A stretch of DNA of 64,000 nucleotides from assembly GCA_031551135.1 (NCBI GenBank), contig JAVBOA010000025.1, forward strand, positions 40,986 to 104,985, read 5' to 3'. Below, piece by piece: positions 61,105 through 64,000 of the stretch. Each line of letters starts with the position of its first letter. Within the stretch, counting starts at the first letter, position 1. Source of the DNA: JAITVM01 sp031551135. GTDB taxonomy: Bacteria; Bacillota; Clostridia; Lachnospirales; JAITVM01. The position numbers and the translations under genes are program-made. The notes beneath the pieces are model-generated. The model was given only the letters and a program-made list of their open reading frames with translations, did not search any database and was not told the DNA's origin.

Positions 61105-61554
61105 TCATTTAAGTTCTATAATCGATAAATTAAGTTTTGCGGAAACATCGGGATGAATTTTAAGTGTAGCTGTTTTCTCTCCGATTGTTTTTATCGTTTC
61201 GTCTAAAGTAATTTTCTTTTTATCGATATTAGTTCCAAGAGCTTTGTTCAGCGCATCCGCGATTTCTTTATTTGTAACCGAACCGAATAATTTTCCGTTT
61301 TCGCCGATTTTCACTTCGATAGTGATTTTTTGAGCTTCGGCTTTTTTAGCTAATTCTCTTGCTTCTTCCAATTCTTTAACCCTTTGGTCTTCCTGAGCTT
61401 TTTTCTTTTTTTCCAATTCTCTGATATTTGCGTCTGTTGCTTCAACTGCCAGTTTTCGCGGTATTAAAAAATTTCGGGCGTGACCGTCGGCGGCATTAAG
61501 TAATTGACCTTTTTTGCCGACACCCTTAATATCCTCCAATAATATAACTTTCAT
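61105..61554 (-). CDS. rplI: Ribosomal protein L9
   Basis: 149 residues from the ATG at 61554, which overlaps the TGA of gdpP (ATGA), with GGAGG upstream. The N-terminal domain has MKVILLEDIKGVGKKGQ and ADGHARNFLIPRKLAVEA, followed by the long connecting helix and the C-terminal domain (SVTNKEIADAL ... IDKKKITLDE). It binds 23S rRNA. Translation is probably coupled to gdpP. Confidence 0.97.
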   Translation of the reverse strand: MKVILLEDIKGVGKKGQLLNAADGHARNFLIPRKLAVEATDANIRELEKKKKAQEDQRVKELEEARELAKKAEAQKITIEVKIGENGKLFGSVTNKEIADALNKALGTNIDKKKITLDETIKTIGEKTATLKIHPDVSAKLNLSIIELK

Positions 61555-63473
61555 AAATTTTTTACCTCCTGATTGTATTCATCAATTGCTTTTTTAAGCA
61601 TTTCGATAGCCTTTTTTATGTCAATCCCAATGAGCTGTGCGCCTGCCACGGTTTGGTGACCGCCGCCGCCCAATTTTTCCATTATGACTTGAACATTCAT
61701 AGAACCAAAAGAACGTGCGGAAATTAAAACATGCTCGGAATCATTACACAAAACAAAAGAAGCCGTTATTCCATAAATATTTAATAAATCGTCTGCCGAT
61801 TGCGAAGTAACTAAATTCGGATTATCCGAAGCCGGCGGACAAATGGCGATTGCTAAATTTCCGTTATAAATTTCGGCGCTTGTTACGGCGTTGGATTTCG
61901 CAAGATAATCGTCGATTTTATATTGGAAAAGCAAGCGCACCCGCATAGAATCTGCGCCTCTTCTACGCAGAAAAGCGGCGGCCTCAAAAGTTTTGGAACC
62001 GGTTTTAAAAGCGAAATTTTTTGTATCCACTGTAATACCGGCAAGTAATGCGTCTGCCTCGACGGGAAGCAGGGTATATTTATTTCTTATATATAAAAGC
62101 ATTTCCGTTATAAGCTCTGAGGTCGAGGAAGCGTAAGGCTCATGATAAACCAAAACCGGATTTGAAATAAAATCAGCCGCTTTTCGGTGATGATCAAATA
62201 CGACAATATTTTTTGCTATTTCAAGTATCTCCGAAGATTCAACAATACTCGGTCTATGTGTATCAACAATTATCAAAAGCGAATTTGGGTTTATAAAAGA
62301 CAAAGCCTCTTCAGAACTGATAAAAACATCCGCGTATTCTTTTTCCTGCGTAAGTCTATTATACAATATATCTATGCTGGAAGTAAGTTTATTCAAAATA
62401 ATTTTTGTTTTCTTGCCGAAAGAACGCGCAATTACGTTGACTCCAATCGCTGAGCCTAAGCAGTCTAAGTCGGGAAGCCGATGCCCCATTATTATTATAT
62501 CGGAGGCTTCGTTTATTAAATCACTAAGGGCATTTGATTTTACGCGTGCCCGAACGCGGTTTGTTGAATCAATTTCTTTTGAATTTCCGCCGTAAAAATA
62601 AAATTTTTCGGAATCTTTTATAAGCACTTGGTCGCCGCCGCGTCCCAGAGCTAAATCCAAGGATTGCCTTGCATAATCCATAGCCCGTGGAAGCGAATGA
62701 TTTTCAAAACCGATACCGATACTCAAAGTAACTGGGAATTTATTCGAAATTTCAAGGCTACGGATTTTATTTAGTACATCAAATTTAGTCTCTTTTAAAA
62801 AATCCAATTTGTCTCTTGTAAAAATAAGCAGATATTTATCTTTTTCGAATTTTTGCAAAATCCCGCCGATTTCCAAGGAGAGGTCGTTTATAATCTGGTC
62901 TACTTTTGCCATAAGAAGCGGAAACATTTCTTTTTCCGTAGATTCTACCACGCCGTCATAATTATCTATCAAAATCAGAGACACAATAATCGGCTCAACG
63001 TCGTTAATAATTTCGTTTGTACCATAAAGTGACTCAACAAAAAATACAAGCTCGCAATCTTTTCCCTGATAAAAAACTTTCTGCGAATATAAAATATAGG
63101 TGCTGTTTAGAATCGAAATTTTCTGGCGTTTTACGCCGCTTTCATATTCTTTGACCAAATCGTAAATATTGATGTTGCTTTTTGCATCTGATAAAAATTT
63201 CTTACGAAAGCTTTCGCTTGTAAAAATAACTCTGCCTTTATTCAAAACTAAATAAGTGAAAGGCAAATTTTCTTTTATTTCAAAAATATCGTTTTTGCTG
63301 TTTTCATCTATAGTAAAAAAATGTCTGTAATAAATAATTTCCGAGACAAGCCAAAAAAGCAGAAGAGTCAAAAAAGCCAATTCTACAGGAAGCTTAAAAT
63401 ATGAGGAAATTAATGTACAAACAAGCCAAAGGAATATAAAAATCAAATTTTTAATAAAATAGTTTTGGTTCAA
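61551..63473 (-). CDS. gdpP: Cyclic-di-AMP phosphodiesterase GdpP
   Basis: 640 residues from TTG 63473 behind GGGGG. Two N-terminal membrane helices (about 8-48) are followed by a degenerate PAS domain, a degenerate GGDEF domain (about 165-300) and DHH/DHHA1 phosphodiesterase domains (about 330-635). Metal-binding motifs are MGHRLPDLDCLGSAIG, VDTHRPS, VFDHHRKAADF and the C-terminal GGGGHQTVAGA. It hydrolyses c-di-AMP to pApA, controlling potassium and osmotic balance and cell-wall stress. It is the first gene of gdpP-rplI-dnaB. Confidence 0.95.
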   Translation of the reverse strand: MNQNYFIKNLIFIFLWLVCTLISSYFKLPVELAFLTLLLFWLVSEIIYYRHFFTIDENSKNDIFEIKENLPFTYLVLNKGRVIFTSESFRKKFLSDAKSNINIYDLVKEYESGVKRQKISILNSTYILYSQKVFYQGKDCELVFFVESLYGTNEIINDVEPIIVSLILIDNYDGVVESTEKEMFPLLMAKVDQIINDLSLEIGGILQKFEKDKYLLIFTRDKLDFLKETKFDVLNKIRSLEISNKFPVTLSIGIGFENHSLPRAMDYARQSLDLALGRGGDQVLIKDSEKFYFYGGNSKEIDSTNRVRARVKSNALSDLINEASDIIIMGHRLPDLDCLGSAIGVNVIARSFGKKTKIILNKLTSSIDILYNRLTQEKEYADVFISSEEALSFINPNSLLIIVDTHRPSIVESSEILEIAKNIVVFDHHRKAADFISNPVLVYHEPYASSTSELITEMLLYIRNKYTLLPVEADALLAGITVDTKNFAFKTGSKTFEAAAFLRRRGADSMRVRLLFQYKIDDYLAKSNAVTSAEIYNGNLAIAICPPASDNPNLVTSQSADDLLNIYGITASFVLCNDSEHVLISARSFGSMNVQVIMEKLGGGGHQTVAGAQLIGIDIKKAIEMLKKAIDEYNQEVKNL

Positions 63474-63530
63474 TATATAACCCCCAAAATAACTTTGTTG
63501 ATTTAGCGAAAATATTTTTATTCGACCAAA

Positions 63531-63833
63531 TCAATCCCGTACAGATAAATATTTCAGGAATTCGAGATATTCATCTTTCAAAAATTCACTTTCCTTAAAC
63601 ATATTTATTTTTAATTGGTTAATAATTTTTTGGTCTAAATGCGAATAATCGATTCCCATTTTTTCGGCTAAAATATAGCAATTAATAATAATATCGGAAA
63701 AAAGCGAAAACCGGTTTTTATTTTCTTGATTTATATTAAGCATAGATTTATTGAGTTCCGAGAATTTCTGTAATATATCCGCCCTCAAAAAATCTATTTC
63801 TTTAATTTCTTTTGTTATATTAATATCCTGCAT
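63531..63833 (-). CDS. MazG-like family protein
   Basis: 100 residues from the ATG at 63833 behind GGATGTGAT. It is all-helical, with DITKEIKEIDFLRADILQKF, then IIINCYILAEKMGIDYSHLD and DQKIINQLKINMF. This matches a short clostridial family labelled MazG-like, often found upstream of the gdpP or sporulation region. The typical EExxE metal cluster of active MazG pyrophosphatases is not evident, so enzyme activity is doubtful. It lies 57 bases upstream of gdpP and is probably co-transcribed with it. Confidence 0.78.
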   Translation of the reverse strand: MQDINITKEIKEIDFLRADILQKFSELNKSMLNINQENKNRFSLFSDIIINCYILAEKMGIDYSHLDQKIINQLKINMFKESEFLKDEYLEFLKYLSVRD

Positions 63834-63862
63834 TTATTATCACATCCGCAACATTGGCTTTA

Positions 63863-63974
63863 TACTATTTTCAATATAAAGGATAGAAAAAAATATTTCA
63901 TTTCGCGCTAGAAACATTGCGCGAAACGCTCCGCTGTGAAAAATTTTTTTCTACTTATCAAAATGAAAATAGTA
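63863..63974 (+). repeat. MITE-like hairpin repeat, full copy J
   Basis: 112-bp copy. It starts like copies C and I and carries the same centre as copy D2. It lies upstream of the MazG-like gene, next to the window edge. Confidence 0.88.
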
Positions 63975-64000
63975 TTATCTTTAGACTTTGAGAAGAAATT

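Noticed and set aside
2965..63974. Repeated hairpins as a CRISPR or a phage att series
   Set aside because: Copies are dispersed over 60 kb, have inverted ends and variable centres, and no spacers or cas genes are present.
1..64000. tRNA, rRNA, tmRNA or known riboswitches
   Set aside because: None was recognised when reading the intergenic regions; no lysine riboswitch before lysA and no T-box before the amino-acid genes.

Overview
The window comes from a low-GC, spore-forming Firmicute of class Clostridia. Evidence: a full Spo0A (41977-42780), the gdpP-rplI-dnaB order at the right end (59737-63473), RNase Y, a YtrA-type GntR/ABC operon, DUF1540, YesL, SdpRI, a GlpP-type glycerol-3-phosphate operon and strong GGAGG Shine-Dalgarno (SD) sites. 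I see no rRNA, tRNA, CRISPR array or complete transposase gene.

Layout. 1-2734: a beta-helix protein (cut by the window edge) and a dynamin-like GTPase, likely one operon. 3141-7801: acetyltransferase, histidine phosphatase, rny with a long structured leader, lysA. 7839-16464: two cell-surface or exported proteins, a MerR regulator followed by a MerR-type promoter and a 2,4-diaminopentanoate dehydrogenase-like gene, an exonuclease, threonine ammonia-lyase and aminopeptidase P. 16781-21757: murA, split by a 3.7-kb element that carries hflK, hflC, a large serine recombinase and a 48-residue basic ORF. 21894-36830: a cysteine-rich protein, a chemoreceptor, a DUF4179-like protein, the DUF3999/DUF2339 pair, a nitronate monooxygenase, a Ca2+-type P-ATPase and tmcAL. 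37013-42780: chemosensory operon cheR-receiver-cheA-cheW-cheB, convergent with spo0A. 43221-50006: CYTH protein, small zinc protein, GntR/ABC operon, a sensor with a degenerate GGDEF domain, HD protein, YesL, DUF1540. 50548-55556: dipeptidase, DAHP synthase and Xer recombinase, an XRE regulator, SdpRI. 55732-59623: anaerobic glycerol-3-phosphate oxidation operon behind GlpP. 59737-63833: dnaB, rplI, gdpP and a MazG-like gene.

The most notable system is the murA-intervening element. The 8-bp core GGATTTCC occurs in frame at both ends (17681-17688 and 21395-21402). Deleting 3714 bp between the copies restores a 420-codon murA reading frame, joined exactly ahead of the catalytic Asp of the FPTDMQ motif. 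The rebuilt circle junction is a near-palindrome around a central TT, as expected for a large serine recombinase site. The layout resembles the sigK skin elements of spore formers, but the interrupted gene makes peptidoglycan precursor and the cargo is an HflKC-type SPFH pair.

A second theme is a dense family of small hairpin repeats (MITE-like, ends TACTATTTTCA/TGAAAATAGTA or TACTAATTCCC/GGGAATTAGTA). Full copies are about 111-112 bp and short derivatives 25-40 bp. They lie between genes, several touch stop codons or supply alternative start codons, and their stems show compensatory changes. A third is that four unrelated genes (rny, cheR, the Xer recombinase and the DUF2339 gene) have strong SD sites correctly spaced from an in-frame ATA or ATT rather than ATG/GTG/TTG, which suggests near-cognate initiation.
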